Shown here: piece by piece, positions 34,617-45,188 of the stretch | Layout: every line of letters begins with the position of its first letter | Position numbering within the stretch: the stretch's first letter is position 1 | DNA from: Bacteroidales bacterium | Lineage (GTDB): Bacteria > Bacteroidota > Bacteroidia > Bacteroidales > VadinHA17 | Length of the DNA: 64,000 nt | Direction of reading: 5' to 3' | Assembly: GCA_009877105.1 (NCBI GenBank) | Contig: WXFD01000013.1 | Location: 62,001-126,000, forward strand | Program-made: the position numbers and the translations under genes | The notes under the pieces: model-generated | Database searches by the model: none | Seen by the model: only the letters and a program-made list of their open reading frames with translations | Told to the model about the DNA's origin: nothing

Positions 34617-37600
34617 ATGAGTTGGATAAAAGATATGATATCCCCCGAGACCAGGCAATGGGAAGAGTTTTACCGTAACCGCTGGCAATATGACAAGAAG
34701 GTGCGCAGCACTCACGGGGTAAACTGCACGGGAGGATGCGGCTGGCATATTCATGTCAAGGAGGGAATCGTCGTCTGGGAATTCCAGGCCCTCGATTACC
34801 CGATGCTTGAAAACTCACTCCCCCCCTATGAGCCCAGGGGCTGCCAGAGAGGAATATCCTACTCATGGTATCTCTACAGCCCGATCAGGGTTAAATATCC
34901 GATGATAAGAGGAGCCCTGATCGATCTGTTCAATGAGGAGAAGAAAATGACGGGCGATGCTCTCCTGGCCTGGCAGAATATCCAGAATGACCCCGTAAAA
35001 AGAAGAGAATACCAGAAGGCACGCGGGAAAGGCGGATTCAGGAGAGCCACCTGGGAAGAGGTGCTGGAGGTGATAGGCGCAGCAAATATCTATACGGCCA
35101 AAAAATACGGAGCAGACCGGGTAGTAGGGTTTTCGCCGATACCAGCCATGTCAATGATAAGCTTTGCGGCCGGGTCAAGGTTTCTGCAGCTGTTTGGCGG
35201 GGTGCATCTCAGCTTCTACGACTGGTACTGTGACCTGCCCAGCTCATTTCCCGAGATATGGGGTGAGCAGACTGATGTCGGGGAGAGCGCCGACTGGTAT
35301 AATGCCAAATTCATTGCAGTAATGGGTGCAAACCTGGGCATGACCCGTACACCCGATGTCCACTTCTTCTCTGAAGCACGCCACAACGGAACCAAAACAG
35401 TGGTTTTCTCCCCTGATTTCAGTATGGTCTCAAAATATGCCGACCAGTGGATACCGGTTCATGCCGGGCGTGACGGAGCTTTCTGGATGGCGGTAACACA
35501 CGTTATTCTGAAAGAGACTCATTCTGACAAACAGGTACCCTATTTTATTGACTATACCAGGAAATATACCGATGCTCCCTTCCTGGTGGAGATAATAGAG
35601 GAGGGCGGCCGGATGGTGCCGGGCAGATTGCTGAGAGCCAATCAGCTTGAGAAATACGCCGATATCGAGAACGGCGACTGGAAATTCCTCAACATTGATG
35701 AGGGTACCGGAGAGTTCATCTGCCCCTCAGGCAGCTCAGGCCACAGGTGGCAGGATAAGAAGGGGGCATGGAACCTGAAATACAGGGACGGGGAGACCGG
35801 AACAGAGTATACCCCATTGCTGACACTCATTGAAAAGAGTGATAAAATCCTGCAGGTGGAGTTTACAGATTTCGCCCGCGATACAAAATCAAAACGCGGT
35901 GTACCTGTCAGGTATATGCAAACCAGGAGAGGGAAAATAGCCTTTACCACTGTCTATGACCTGATTATGGGGCAGTATGGGGTTGACAGAGGCCTGGGCG
36001 GCGACTATCCCTCTTCATATGATGATGCCGGATCGGCATATACCCCCGCATGGCAGGAGATCTTTACCGGCATTAGCTCAGCTACCGTCATTCAGTTTGC
36101 CAGAGAATGGTGTCTGACGGCAGAGAACACGCAGGGCAAGTGCATGATAATAATAGGTGCCGGGATAAACCACTGGTTCCACAGCAACCTGATATACCGG
36201 GCAGCTACAATGGCCCTGATGTTCACAGGATGCGTCGGGGTAAATGGCGGGGGTATGAACCACTATGTCGGTCAGGAGAAACTTGCACCCTTTGATTCAT
36301 GGGGATCAATCATGTCGGGAAGCGACTGGAATATTCCGTCCAGGTTCCAGCAATCCCCGATATGGCATTATATCCACTCTGACCAGTGGCGATATGATGG
36401 CAACCAGGCTGACTATAATTCGGTTCCGAAGAATGAGTTCTCCTCCCGGCATTCAGCCGACATGATAGTTAAGGCAGTGAGAAACGGATGGATGCCATTT
36501 TACCCCCAGTATGACAGGAACAATTTCGAAATCGCTGCCGGGGCGAGAGAGGCGGGTGCTCTTGATGATAAGGCAATTCAGGATTATGTGATTGACCAGC
36601 TGCGAAAGGGAGAGCTGAACTACTCGGTTGCCGATCCTGACAACGAGGTGAATTTCCCGAGGGTATGGTATATATGGCGTGGAAATGCATTGATGACCAG
36701 CGCAAAAGGACATGAATATTTTCTCAAGCACTACCTCGGGACGCATCACTATGAGATAGCCGACCAAGTGGCAAAAGAGTTTGTGAAAGAGATTGAATGG
36801 AGGGAAGATGCGCCTGAAGGCAAGATGGACCTGGTGGTGGACCTGAACTTCAGGATGGACACGTCGGCACTCTATTCCGATATCGTTCTCCCGGCAGCTT
36901 CATGGTATGAAAAGGCTGACCTGAACACCACCGACATGCATTCATTCATCAACCCGCTGGCGCCGGCAGTTCCCCCGGTGTGGGAAGCAAAAAGTGACTG
37001 GGCAATATTCCGTGAGATTGCCAGGGTGACCAGTGAGACTGCCAGAAAACATTTCCCCGAACCGGTTCTTGATATCGTAAACAGGCCGATCGGGCACGAT
37101 ACGGCGGGAGAGATCTCGCAGCCAGTCATAAAAGACTGGTTTACCGGCGAGTGCGAACCTGTTCCCGGGAAGTCAATGCACAACATAATCACCGTCGAAA
37201 GAGACTACACCAGGATATATGAGAAATTTATCAGTCTGGGCAGGAATGCACGCAGCAGGCTGGGGGTACATAACATATCATTCCGCTGTGATGACTTCTA
37301 TGACCGCATGCTGAATGATAAAAACCATGTAAACCGGGTCGGCGATCAGATTTATCCCTCAATAGGCGAAGATACTGAGGCCATTAATGCCATACTTCTG
37401 CTTTCATCGGTCACAAACGGTACTCTGAGCGGAAGGGCCTTCTCCGATATTGAGCAGAAAACCGGGATTGATCTTACCCCGATAAACCCGAAAAACAACG
37501 ATATCACTCTCCGCTTTGATGATTTGCAGGCACAGCCGCGAAGACTACTCAATTCACCCATCTGGTCGGGACTGATGACAAACGGCAGGGCCTATTCTGG

Positions 37601-38228
37601 ATACACCCTGAACATTGAACATCTGATACCATGGCGCACTCTCACCGGCCGTCAGCACATCTATCTTGACCATGAGGGTTACATCCATTTCGGAGAACAC
37701 CTTCCCACATTCAAACCATCTCCCACGCCTGAACTGTTCGGCGACCTGCGCAAATCAGTCGCGGAAGGGCAGGCTCTGCTGCTCAATGTTCTCACCCCGC
37801 ACGGGAAGTGGCATATCCATTCAACCTACGGCGACACTTTGAGAATGCTCACCCTCTCGCGGGGCATGGAGCCCTGCTGGATGAGCGAGAAGGATGCCGA
37901 AGAGCTGGGGATCAGAGACAATGACTGGGTGGAGGTGTTCAATGATAACGGGAACTATTGCACCCGTGCATGTGTCAGCTCACGCATACCTCAGGGAACA
38001 TGTATTATTTACCATGCGCCTGAACGTACCTATTCCGTGCCAAAATCGAAGCGCAACAACAACAAAAGGGCAGGCAGCCATAACAGCCTCACCAGGGTAC
38101 ACCTCAAGCCAAACCTGATGGTTGGCGGATACGGACAGTTCACTTTCGGGATGAATTACTGGGGACCGGTCGGAGTGAACAGGGATACATTTGCCCTCAT
38201 AAGAAGACTCGACAGTGTAAATTTCTAA
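34617..38228 (+). CDS. narG: respiratory nitrate reductase alpha subunit NarG
   Basis: 1203 residues, near the size of E. coli NarG and similar to it along its length. The FS0 [4Fe-4S] ligands are His33, Cys37, Cys41 and Cys76 (HGVNCTGGC.., PRGCQRG), the NarG-type His-Cys3 pattern. The [10 protein letters not shown] segment (199-208) includes Asp206, which corresponds to the Mo ligand Asp222 of E. coli. There is no twin-arginine signal, so the active site faces the cytoplasm. It reduces nitrate to nitrite with electrons from NarH; the reverse reaction (nitrite oxidation), as in the related cytoplasm-facing Nxr, cannot be excluded from sequence. Confidence 0.95.
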   Translation: MSWIKDMISPETRQWEEFYRNRWQYDKKVRSTHGVNCTGGCGWHIHVKEGIVVWEFQALDYPMLENSLPPYEPRGCQRGISYSWYLYSPIRVKYPMIRGALIDLFNEEKKMTGDALLAWQNIQNDPVKRREYQKARGKGGFRRATWEEVLEVIGAANIYTAKKYGADRVVGFSPIPAMSMISFAAGSRFLQLFGGVHLSFYDWYCDLPSSFPEIWGEQTDVGESADWYNAKFIAVMGANLGMTRTPDVHFFSEARHNGTKTVVFSPDFSMVSKYADQWIPVHAGRDGAFWMAVTHVILKETHSDKQVPYFIDYTRKYTDAPFLVEIIEEGGRMVPGRLLRANQLEKYADIENGDWKFLNIDEGTGEFICPSGSSGHRWQDKKGAWNLKYRDGETGTEYTPLLTLIEKSDKILQVEFTDFARDTKSKRGVPVRYMQTRRGKIAFTTVYDLIMGQYGVDRGLGGDYPSSYDDAGSAYTPAWQEIFTGISSATVIQFAREWCLTAENTQGKCMIIIGAGINHWFHSNLIYRAATMALMFTGCVGVNGGGMNHYVGQEKLAPFDSWGSIMSGSDWNIPSRFQQSPIWHYIHSDQWRYDGNQADYNSVPKNEFSSRHSADMIVKAVRNGWMPFYPQYDRNNFEIAAGAREAGALDDKAIQDYVIDQLRKGELNYSVADPDNEVNFPRVWYIWRGNALMTSAKGHEYFLKHYLGTHHYEIADQVAKEFVKEIEWREDAPEGKMDLVVDLNFRMDTSALYSDIVLPAASWYEKADLNTTDMHSFINPLAPAVPPVWEAKSDWAIFREIARVTSETARKHFPEPVLDIVNRPIGHDTAGEISQPVIKDWFTGECEPVPGKSMHNIITVERDYTRIYEKFISLGRNARSRLGVHNISFRCDDFYDRMLNDKNHVNRVGDQIYPSIGEDTEAINAILLLSSVTNGTLSGRAFSDIEQKTGIDLTPINPKNNDITLRFDDLQAQPRRLLNSPIWSGLMTNGRAYSGYTLNIEHLIPWRTLTGRQHIYLDHEGYIHFGEHLPTFKPSPTPELFGDLRKSVAEGQALLLNVLTPHGKWHIHSTYGDTLRMLTLSRGMEPCWMSEKDAEELGIRDNDWVEVFNDNGNYCTRACVSSRIPQGTCIIYHAPERTYSVPKSKRNNNKRAGSHNSLTRVHLKPNLMVGGYGQFTFGMNYWGPVGVNRDTFALIRRLDSVNF

Positions 38229-38249
38229 TCTTACTGAATCACTCTCACA

Positions 38250-39740
38250 ATGAACATCAAATCTCAGATTTCCATTGTTTTTCACCTTGACAAATGTATC
38301 GGGTGCCATACCTGTTCGATAGCCTGCAAGAATACCTGGACCGACAGGAAAGGGGCTGAGTATATGTGGTGGAATAATGTAGAGACTAAACCGGGTACAG
38401 GTTACCCCCGCCGATGGGAGGAGCAGGATCTCTTTAAGGGAGGATGGGAAAAAGAGGGCAACACGGTGAAACTGAAAGGAGCCGGAAAGGGCAAGGGACT
38501 GGGCGTGATCTTCCAGAACCCGAATCTGCCTTCCCTCGACAACTATTATGAACCCTGGACCTACCGATACGAGAAGCTCCTCGATTCTCCGGCAGGAGAT
38601 GACCAACCGACTGCCGAGCCGATCTCCCTTATAACCGGTGACAAAATAACTCCCAAATCAGGACCCAACTGGGATGATGACCTCGGCGGATCACCCCTCT
38701 ATGCCCGCAATGATTCAAACCTCGCAGACCTGACCGAAGAGGAGAAAGAGTCACTGTTCCAGCTGGAAAGAATGGTAATGTTCTATCTCCCGAGGATCTG
38801 TAACCATTGCCTCAATCCGGCCTGCGTGGCCGCCTGCCCGTCAGGTGCCATATATAAAAGAGGTGAAGACGGTATCGTCCTGATAAACCAGAACAGGTGC
38901 AGGGCATGGCGACTCTGCATTACCGCCTGTCCCTATAAAAAAGTTTATTTCAACTGGAATGCCGGGAAATCCGAGAAATGTATCCTGTGCTATCCGCGGA
39001 TCGAGACCATGCAGATCCCGGCCTGCATGCACTCGTGCGTGGGACGGATAAGATATCTGGGGGTTATGCTCTATGATGCCGACATGATAGAGAGAGTTGC
39101 AGCAGCTGACGACAAGGATCTGGTCAGCTCACAGCTCAGTCTTTTTCTTGACCCGAATGATCCGGAGGTGATCAGAGAGGCAAAGAAAGCCGGCATACCT
39201 GATTCCACAATGGAAGCGGCCAGGAATTCACCCGTATGGAAGTATGTTAAGGAGTGGGGGCTGGCCCTGCCCCTGCACCCGGAATTCCGGACCCTCCCGA
39301 ACCTCTTTTATGCATTACCCCTCCTGCCGGCAATGGCAAACATCGAAAACAATTTCTACAACACAACCAGCAGCTCACTGTGGAACAACGTGGATGATCC
39401 CAGGCTCCCGATGAAATACCTTGCCAACCTTTTCAGTGCAGGAGATACCGGCCTTATAAAAAATATTCTTAGAAAAATGCTCGCTGTCAGAATCCATCGC
39501 CGGGCCGTAACCGTCGGTGATATTACTGAAAAAGAGGCTTCCCGGTACCTCAATGACTCGGGTCTCTCGCCTGACGTGGCTGACGCCATATTCAGAATGA
39601 CCTCCCTGGTCACCTACAAGGACAGGTTTGTTATCCCGCCCGCCCACAGGGAAGAGGCTATTGAAGCCCTTGAAAACACATTTACCCGGAAAATGGAGAC
39701 CGGCTTCGGATTCATGGAAAAACCGGAACGGGGACTTTGA
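38250..39740 (+). CDS. narH: respiratory nitrate reductase beta subunit NarH
   Basis: 496 residues, matching E. coli NarH closely in order and length. Iron-sulfur ligands: Cys16, 19, 22, 26 (CIGCHTCSIAC), Cys184, 187, 192, 196 (CNHCLNPACVAAC), Cys217, 223, 227 with Trp220 in place of a cysteine (CRAWRLCITAC, the [3Fe-4S] site), and Cys244, 247, 259, 263. So three [4Fe-4S] and one [3Fe-4S] clusters are expected, carrying electrons from the membrane haems to NarG. It starts 22 bp after narG and ends one base before narJ. Confidence 0.95.
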   Translation: MNIKSQISIVFHLDKCIGCHTCSIACKNTWTDRKGAEYMWWNNVETKPGTGYPRRWEEQDLFKGGWEKEGNTVKLKGAGKGKGLGVIFQNPNLPSLDNYYEPWTYRYEKLLDSPAGDDQPTAEPISLITGDKITPKSGPNWDDDLGGSPLYARNDSNLADLTEEEKESLFQLERMVMFYLPRICNHCLNPACVAACPSGAIYKRGEDGIVLINQNRCRAWRLCITACPYKKVYFNWNAGKSEKCILCYPRIETMQIPACMHSCVGRIRYLGVMLYDADMIERVAAADDKDLVSSQLSLFLDPNDPEVIREAKKAGIPDSTMEAARNSPVWKYVKEWGLALPLHPEFRTLPNLFYALPLLPAMANIENNFYNTTSSSLWNNVDDPRLPMKYLANLFSAGDTGLIKNILRKMLAVRIHRRAVTVGDITEKEASRYLNDSGLSPDVADAIFRMTSLVTYKDRFVIPPAHREEAIEALENTFTRKMETGFGFMEKPERGL

Positions 39741-39741
39741 G

Positions 39742-40371
39742 ATGAAGAAGTTGAACCACTATACATTGCTGGCAGAGATGTTCAGGTATCCTACCGCGGA
39801 CCTGAAACTGCATGCGGAAAAATGGAGGGATCTGATCTCCCGGTATGACGTCTCTCTGGCACCCCGCCTGGAGCGCTTTGTGAACCATATCTCCTGCAAG
39901 CCATTGTCGTTCCAGCAGGAATATTACATAAGTACATTCGATGTGCAGGCAATGTGCTTTCTGGATATCGGATATGTGCTGTATGGCGAAGACTACAGGA
40001 GGGGAATATTCCTGGTCAATATCAAAAAAGAACAGATAAAGGCCGGCAATGACTGCGGAGGCGAACTGCCCGACCATTTGCCCAACATTCTCACCCTCCT
40101 GCCGAAGATGGCTGATGCTGACCTGGCGGAAGAGCTGATCTGTTCCTTACTTATACCCGCCGTAAATGAGATGATTAAGGAATTCAGGGATGTTTCAAAC
40201 CTCTACAGAGGGTTACTGGAGATTCTGGCCGTAATTATGGAAACAGATTTCCCTGATTCTGTCTACGAGAGATTCACTTTCAACACCCGGAAGAAGGGCG
40301 CCGCTCATGAGGATCTGCCTGACGAGATCATGAACCGGGAGTGTGTAAATTATAAAATAAAGACTGAATAA
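39742..40371 (+). CDS. narJ: nitrate reductase assembly chaperone NarJ
   Basis: 209 residues from the ATG at 39742, one base after the narH stop; the frame is open further upstream but that part overlaps narH. The N-terminus NHYTLLAEMFRYPT and the later FQQEYYISTFDVQAMCFLDIGYVLYGEDY match the TorD/NarJ helical chaperone family (family DMSO/Tor/Nar). It holds NarG for insertion of the molybdenum cofactor and before membrane docking. Cytoplasmic. It lies between narH and the NarI-ActA gene, the normal place for narJ. Confidence 0.85.
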   Translation: MKKLNHYTLLAEMFRYPTADLKLHAEKWRDLISRYDVSLAPRLERFVNHISCKPLSFQQEYYISTFDVQAMCFLDIGYVLYGEDYRRGIFLVNIKKEQIKAGNDCGGELPDHLPNILTLLPKMADADLAEELICSLLIPAVNEMIKEFRDVSNLYRGLLEILAVIMETDFPDSVYERFTFNTRKKGAAHEDLPDEIMNRECVNYKIKTE

Positions 40372-40373
40372 AA

Positions 40374-42179
40374 ATGAACGGTATTTTCTTTTTTATTGTG
40401 CTGCCCTACCTGGCCATCTTCTCGTTGCTTCCGGCAAGCATCTACAAATACCGGGCACATGGTTTCAAGGTCTCCTCCCTGTCAAGCCAGCTATTGGAAA
40501 ACAGGCTGCTTTTCTTCGGAAGCAGACCATTTCACTGGGGCATAATCCTGTTATTCTTCGGTCACCTTATCGCATTCCTAATACCTTCATCAGTGCTGGC
40601 ATGGAATTCAAAACCGCTCAGGCTCTATATTCTTGAAACCGCAGCCTTATCATTCGGAATTCTAGCCCTGATCGGACTGACAGTCCTGATATCAAGGCGG
40701 CTTCGGGTTAAAAGAGTCAGGCTGGTAACCAGCAGAATGGATATTTTTGTTTTCCTGATTCTCTCGGTACAGCTTATAACCGGCTTGTATACAGCAATAT
40801 TTCTGCGATGGGGGTCATCATGGTTTGCTTCGGTACTAACCCCGTACCTCATCTCAATCTTTGCCTTCAGGCCTGATATCACGGCCATCGTGGCGCTCCC
40901 CGTCATGGTGAAGATACATATCGTATCTGCCTTTGTGCTTATCGGCATGATACCCTACACCAGATTCATGCACTTCCTGGTCTACCCGTTTGTCTACCTG
41001 TGGCGCAGCTATCAGGTCGTGATATGGAACAGACTTTCCCGTTCAAGACATCTCCCCTCTCTGCTGCTGATTGCACTTTTATCATCCGTTGCCCTGCCTG
41101 CCTGTACCAATGCCATCCATGCCGATGACTCAGTAATAGGCAAATCTGGAACGGCCCCTTCCGAGGAGATTATCAGGGGACAAAGGCTTTTCTACGGCCT
41201 GGTTTACCCGGGTGATGAATCAAAGAACTGTGCCGGTTGTCACAATACAGCTGTAACCGATACACTGAACTGGTATCCCGATGCCGTGGCGATCTCCAGG
41301 AAATACAAAAGCAAAAGCGCTGAAGATCTGGGTGCTATCCTGCTCACCCCTACCGGAAAGATGATGACGCAGGTACACAAGAACATCCGGCTATCCGATG
41401 AAGAGATAACACTGATCAAGGGTTATATGGATGAGCTGTCGGGCACAAGCCTCATTCAGCCTAAACAGGCTCCAATAAATCTTGTTCTGTTCATTATCGC
41501 TTCGCTTCTGTTTCTTGTTTCAGCGGTTGACCTGATTATAACCAAACGAATCAGGAAACGGTGGGTGAACCCTATCATTCTCTCGGTAACCGGACTCTAT
41601 ATTACCGTGGTCCTTGTAGTGAATGCCATTGCTCTTGGGCGCACCACCGGATATTCCCCCGATCAACCCGTCAAGTTCTCCCACCAGATTCATGCAGGTC
41701 AGAATGGCACAGATTGTATTTATTGCCATAATTATGCCCCATACAGCAAATCAGCGGGTATCCCTGCACAAAACATCTGCATGAATTGTCACCTTCTGGT
41801 TCGCAACGGCACAAGGTCTGGCATGTTTGAGATAGCCAAGGTGGTTGAATCGTATGAAGCCAATAAGCCGATTGAATGGATCAGGGTATACAATATTCAG
41901 GAACATGTATTCTTCAGCCATGCACAGCATGTCACCGCCGGTGGAATTGACTGTACCGAATGTCATGGCGAGGTGGCCGGAATGACGAGGATCGTACAGG
42001 TGCCTGATTTATCAATGAGATGGTGTATCAATTGTCACCGGACAAGGAGTGTCAATTTCGGGGGCAATAACTTTTACACCCAGTACAAGGAATGGGCTGG
42101 CAGGATACAAAAAGGCGATATAGACAGTGTGACGGTGGAATGGATGGGCGGCACAGAGTGTATGAAATGTCATTATTAA
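40374..42179 (+). CDS. NarI-cytochrome c-ActA fusion (nitrate reductase gamma joined to alternative complex III pentahaem subunit)
   Basis: 601 residues in one frame. Residues 1-225 are NarI: five helices with haem b ligands His54/His64 and His182/His200, spaced 10 and 18 apart as in E. coli; Arg83 takes the place of quinol-site Lys86. A sixth helix follows (229-244, LPSLLLIALLSSVALPAC) that looks like a relic lipoprotein signal. Then come a monohaem cytochrome c (CAGCH 286-290), two helices (~367-390, 399-421) and an ActA-like pentahaem part: CIYCH 448, CMNCH 469, CTECH 527, CINCH 551, CMKCH 596. The charge pattern puts all six haems c in the periplasm. An in-frame GTG at codon 216 could mark the old gene boundary. 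Confidence 0.88.
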   Translation: MNGIFFFIVLPYLAIFSLLPASIYKYRAHGFKVSSLSSQLLENRLLFFGSRPFHWGIILLFFGHLIAFLIPSSVLAWNSKPLRLYILETAALSFGILALIGLTVLISRRLRVKRVRLVTSRMDIFVFLILSVQLITGLYTAIFLRWGSSWFASVLTPYLISIFAFRPDITAIVALPVMVKIHIVSAFVLIGMIPYTRFMHFLVYPFVYLWRSYQVVIWNRLSRSRHLPSLLLIALLSSVALPACTNAIHADDSVIGKSGTAPSEEIIRGQRLFYGLVYPGDESKNCAGCHNTAVTDTLNWYPDAVAISRKYKSKSAEDLGAILLTPTGKMMTQVHKNIRLSDEEITLIKGYMDELSGTSLIQPKQAPINLVLFIIASLLFLVSAVDLIITKRIRKRWVNPIILSVTGLYITVVLVVNAIALGRTTGYSPDQPVKFSHQIHAGQNGTDCIYCHNYAPYSKSAGIPAQNICMNCHLLVRNGTRSGMFEIAKVVESYEANKPIEWIRVYNIQEHVFFSHAQHVTAGGIDCTECHGEVAGMTRIVQVPDLSMRWCINCHRTRSVNFGGNNFYTQYKEWAGRIQKGDIDSVTVEWMGGTECMKCHY

Positions 42180-42207
42180 GCGACGATGTTCAAAAAAGAG
42201 AGCGGTT

Positions 42208-45165
42208 ATGAAGAAACTCAGGGATAATCGGGGTGAATTTAGTAAGTCTGCACCCGGCGAAGAAAATTACAGTGAGCGAGATGACAACAACCCTCTGCTG
42301 GAATTGTTTGAGGAGGGTTTCCTGAAATCATCAAGCACCAGGAGAGATTTCCTGAAGGTTTTCGGGTTCAGTTTTACATCAGCTGCACTGGTTACAGGAT
42401 GCAAAATACCGGTCAGGGAAGCTGTACCTTACGTCAACCAGCCACCTGAATTCACACCCGGCAGCGCAGTATACTTCGCAACCTGTTTCTACGACGGGCA
42501 CGAATACTCGGATATACTGATAAAAACACGTGACGGACGACCGGTAAAAATCGAGGGGAATTCTCTCTCTGAATTTAACAGGGGAGCTACCACTGCAAGG
42601 GTACAGGCATCTGTACTGACTCTCTATGACGATGCGCGGCTGAAAAACCCGATGGCTGATCAGCAGACAACCTCATGGAAGACCATTGACGAAAGAATAA
42701 CCGGTGATCTTGCCCGGATCAATGCCGAAGGGGGTGAAATCGTTCTGCTTACTTCAACAATAATCTCTCCTTCAACCATCAGGCTCATCAGGGAGTTCGC
42801 TGCAGGCTTCAAAAACTTCAGGTGGGTGCAGTATGATGCACTTTCATACTCCGCAATTCTCGAAGCCAACTCGTTGTGCTTCGGGAAAAGAGTTATCCCC
42901 GATTACAATTTCGAGAAAAGTGACCTTGTAGTTTCCGTTAATGCCGACTTCCTGGGAGCATGGGTGGCTCCGGTCCGCTTCATCCCGAAATATGTCGCCC
43001 GCAGAAAGCTGAGTAACGGTGAGACAGGCATGCTCCGGCACATACACTATGAATCAGGCATGAGCCTCACCGGCAGCAATGCAGATATAAGGAGGAAAAT
43101 AAGACCCTCTGAGGAAAAGAGCTTGCTGACCGATCTCTATAACAGGATTGCCCTCAGAAAAGGCATTGAGCCTCTCCCCGGCCCGGCATTCCGTGAAGAT
43201 CTTACATCACTGGCTGAAAGCCTTCTCGCTTCCGGAGGAAAATCAATAGTGGTATCAGGTACCAATGACACTGAGATTCAGATAATTGTAAACGGAATAA
43301 ATTCCATGCTCGGCAACTATGCAGACTGTATCGACCTGAACAGACATCTGAAGGTAGCTGCCGGCAGTGACAGTATGGTTGAAGAGCTGGTAAATGACAT
43401 GAACGCCGGGAAGGTCAAAGCCCTGCTAATGTACAATGTCAATCCTCTCTATGATTGGGTCTCTCCCGATAAATTTCTTGACGGAATCAGAAAAACCGGT
43501 CTGACCGTCAATATGGCGGTCAGCCTGAACGAGACAGTCGGAAAGGCAAAATATGAGTGCCCGGTTCACCATTACCTGGAGTCATGGAATGATGCTGAAG
43601 TCATTCCCGGACAGCTGAGCCTGTCTCAGCCGGCAATTCACCCGCTTTTCAGTACCCGGTCATTTCAGGAATCTCTCCTCAAATGGTCAGGCAGCCCTGT
43701 TGCATGGCATGACTATATAAAAGCATTTTGGGAAAAGGAGTATTTCCCGGAATCAGGCCACTCTTCATTCAGGGACTTCTGGAACTCATCACTCGGCAAC
43801 GGACTCTACACCGCTGCTGCCGGGCCGGTGACCCTTCCTCCCTTTAACAGGAAAGCCCTGCATCAGATAAAGGGAACTGCAGAGACTCCGTCGCCGGATG
43901 ACTTCGAAATAATCATCTACGAAAGCATTGCGCTGGGTACGGGAATGTATGCCAATAATCCATGGCTGATGGAGTTGCCTGACCCGGTGACCCGCCACTG
44001 CTGGGATAATGTCGCCTCCATCTCACCGGCCGATGCCGGGAAGATGGGGATTGAAACCGGACACCTGCTGAGAGTGGGCGACGGACTTCTCCTGCCAGCC
44101 CTGATCCAGCCGGGGCAGGCTGACGGGACACTTTCCATAGCAGTCGGGTATGGTCATACCAATTCAGGGCCCGTGGCAGATGAGGTCGGAGTGAACCTCT
44201 ATCCCCATGCATCGATGTCAGGCAGCAACCGCAGTTACGGGTTCAGGACCAGCCGGCTGGAAAATACACTCACAAAAAAACCGATGGCTCTTACACAGAC
44301 GCACTCTTCAATGGAGGGACGGCCAATTGTGAGAGAGACAGTCCTGAGTAAATACAGGGAGGATCTGGCTTCAGGAAAAAAGTTCAATGAAACAGATGAA
44401 CTGCACAATAAAACCCTCTATCCGGATGTGAAGTATGACGGGTTCCACTGGGGTATTGCAATAGACCTGAATGCCTGCGTAGGATGCAATGCATGTGTGA
44501 TTGCCTGCCAGGCTGAGAACAATATTCCGGTAGTGGGGAAAGATGAGGTGATTCTCAGGAGAATCATGCATTGGATAAGAATAGACCGCTACTATTCTGA
44601 TTCACCCGATAACCCCAGGGTGTACTTCCAGCCGCTCATGTGTCAGCATTGCGATAACGCTCCCTGTGAGAACGTTTGTCCGGTGTCGGCAACCAATCAC
44701 AGCAGCGAAGGATTGAACCAGATGACCTATAACCGCTGTGTAGGAACAAAATATTGCATAAACAACTGCCCCTACAAGGTGAGAAGGTTTAACTGGTACA
44801 GGTATACCAACAATAAGGCATTTGATTTCAACACCGCATCTGACCTCGGAAGAATGGTGTTGAATCCTGATGTGACGGTTAGGGAGAGAGGGGTTGTTGA
44901 GAAGTGCTCATTTTGTGTTCAGCGCATCCAGGAACAGAAGCTACAGGCAAAGCTGGAGAACAGAACGCTCAGTGACGGCGAGATAAAGCCGGCATGCATG
45001 CAGGCGTGCCCTGCCGGGGCAATCGTGTTTGGAAACCTTAATGACAGTGAGAGCAAGGTGTCACGGCTCTTCAATGACCCCAGGCAATACTTCCTGCTCG
45101 ATGAACTGCATACACTGCCTTCAGTTGGCTTCCTGGCCAAAGTGTGGAATGATGAGGATATTTAA
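42208..45165 (+). CDS. actB: alternative complex III iron-sulfur subunit ActB
   Basis: 985 residues. A Tat motif STRRDFLKVFGF (43-54) is followed by lipobox LVTGC (Cys65), so the folded protein is exported and lipid-anchored. Residues ~80-740 are a molybdopterin-oxidoreductase-like domain of the ActB1 type, which in studied complexes holds no Mo cofactor. Residues ~760-985 are the ferredoxin part with CVGCNACVIAC, CQHCDNAPCENVC, CVGTKYCINNC and CSFC..CMQAC, giving three [4Fe-4S] and one [3Fe-4S] clusters. It conducts electrons from quinol at ActC to the ActA/ActE haems on the periplasmic side. Confidence 0.93.
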   Translation: MKKLRDNRGEFSKSAPGEENYSERDDNNPLLELFEEGFLKSSSTRRDFLKVFGFSFTSAALVTGCKIPVREAVPYVNQPPEFTPGSAVYFATCFYDGHEYSDILIKTRDGRPVKIEGNSLSEFNRGATTARVQASVLTLYDDARLKNPMADQQTTSWKTIDERITGDLARINAEGGEIVLLTSTIISPSTIRLIREFAAGFKNFRWVQYDALSYSAILEANSLCFGKRVIPDYNFEKSDLVVSVNADFLGAWVAPVRFIPKYVARRKLSNGETGMLRHIHYESGMSLTGSNADIRRKIRPSEEKSLLTDLYNRIALRKGIEPLPGPAFREDLTSLAESLLASGGKSIVVSGTNDTEIQIIVNGINSMLGNYADCIDLNRHLKVAAGSDSMVEELVNDMNAGKVKALLMYNVNPLYDWVSPDKFLDGIRKTGLTVNMAVSLNETVGKAKYECPVHHYLESWNDAEVIPGQLSLSQPAIHPLFSTRSFQESLLKWSGSPVAWHDYIKAFWEKEYFPESGHSSFRDFWNSSLGNGLYTAAAGPVTLPPFNRKALHQIKGTAETPSPDDFEIIIYESIALGTGMYANNPWLMELPDPVTRHCWDNVASISPADAGKMGIETGHLLRVGDGLLLPALIQPGQADGTLSIAVGYGHTNSGPVADEVGVNLYPHASMSGSNRSYGFRTSRLENTLTKKPMALTQTHSSMEGRPIVRETVLSKYREDLASGKKFNETDELHNKTLYPDVKYDGFHWGIAIDLNACVGCNACVIACQAENNIPVVGKDEVILRRIMHWIRIDRYYSDSPDNPRVYFQPLMCQHCDNAPCENVCPVSATNHSSEGLNQMTYNRCVGTKYCINNCPYKVRRFNWYRYTNNKAFDFNTASDLGRMVLNPDVTVRERGVVEKCSFCVQRIQEQKLQAKLENRTLSDGEIKPACMQACPAGAIVFGNLNDSESKVSRLFNDPRQYFLLDELHTLPSVGFLAKVWNDEDI

Positions 45166-45188
45166 TCACAGATAACAATAGCCGACCG

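Noticed and set aside
34617..39740. NarGH read as a nitrite oxidoreductase (Nxr)
   Set aside because: Cytoplasm-facing Nxr and Nar cannot be told apart by the motifs visible here; NarJ, a haem-b NarI part and the E. coli-like ligand pattern favour nitrate reduction.
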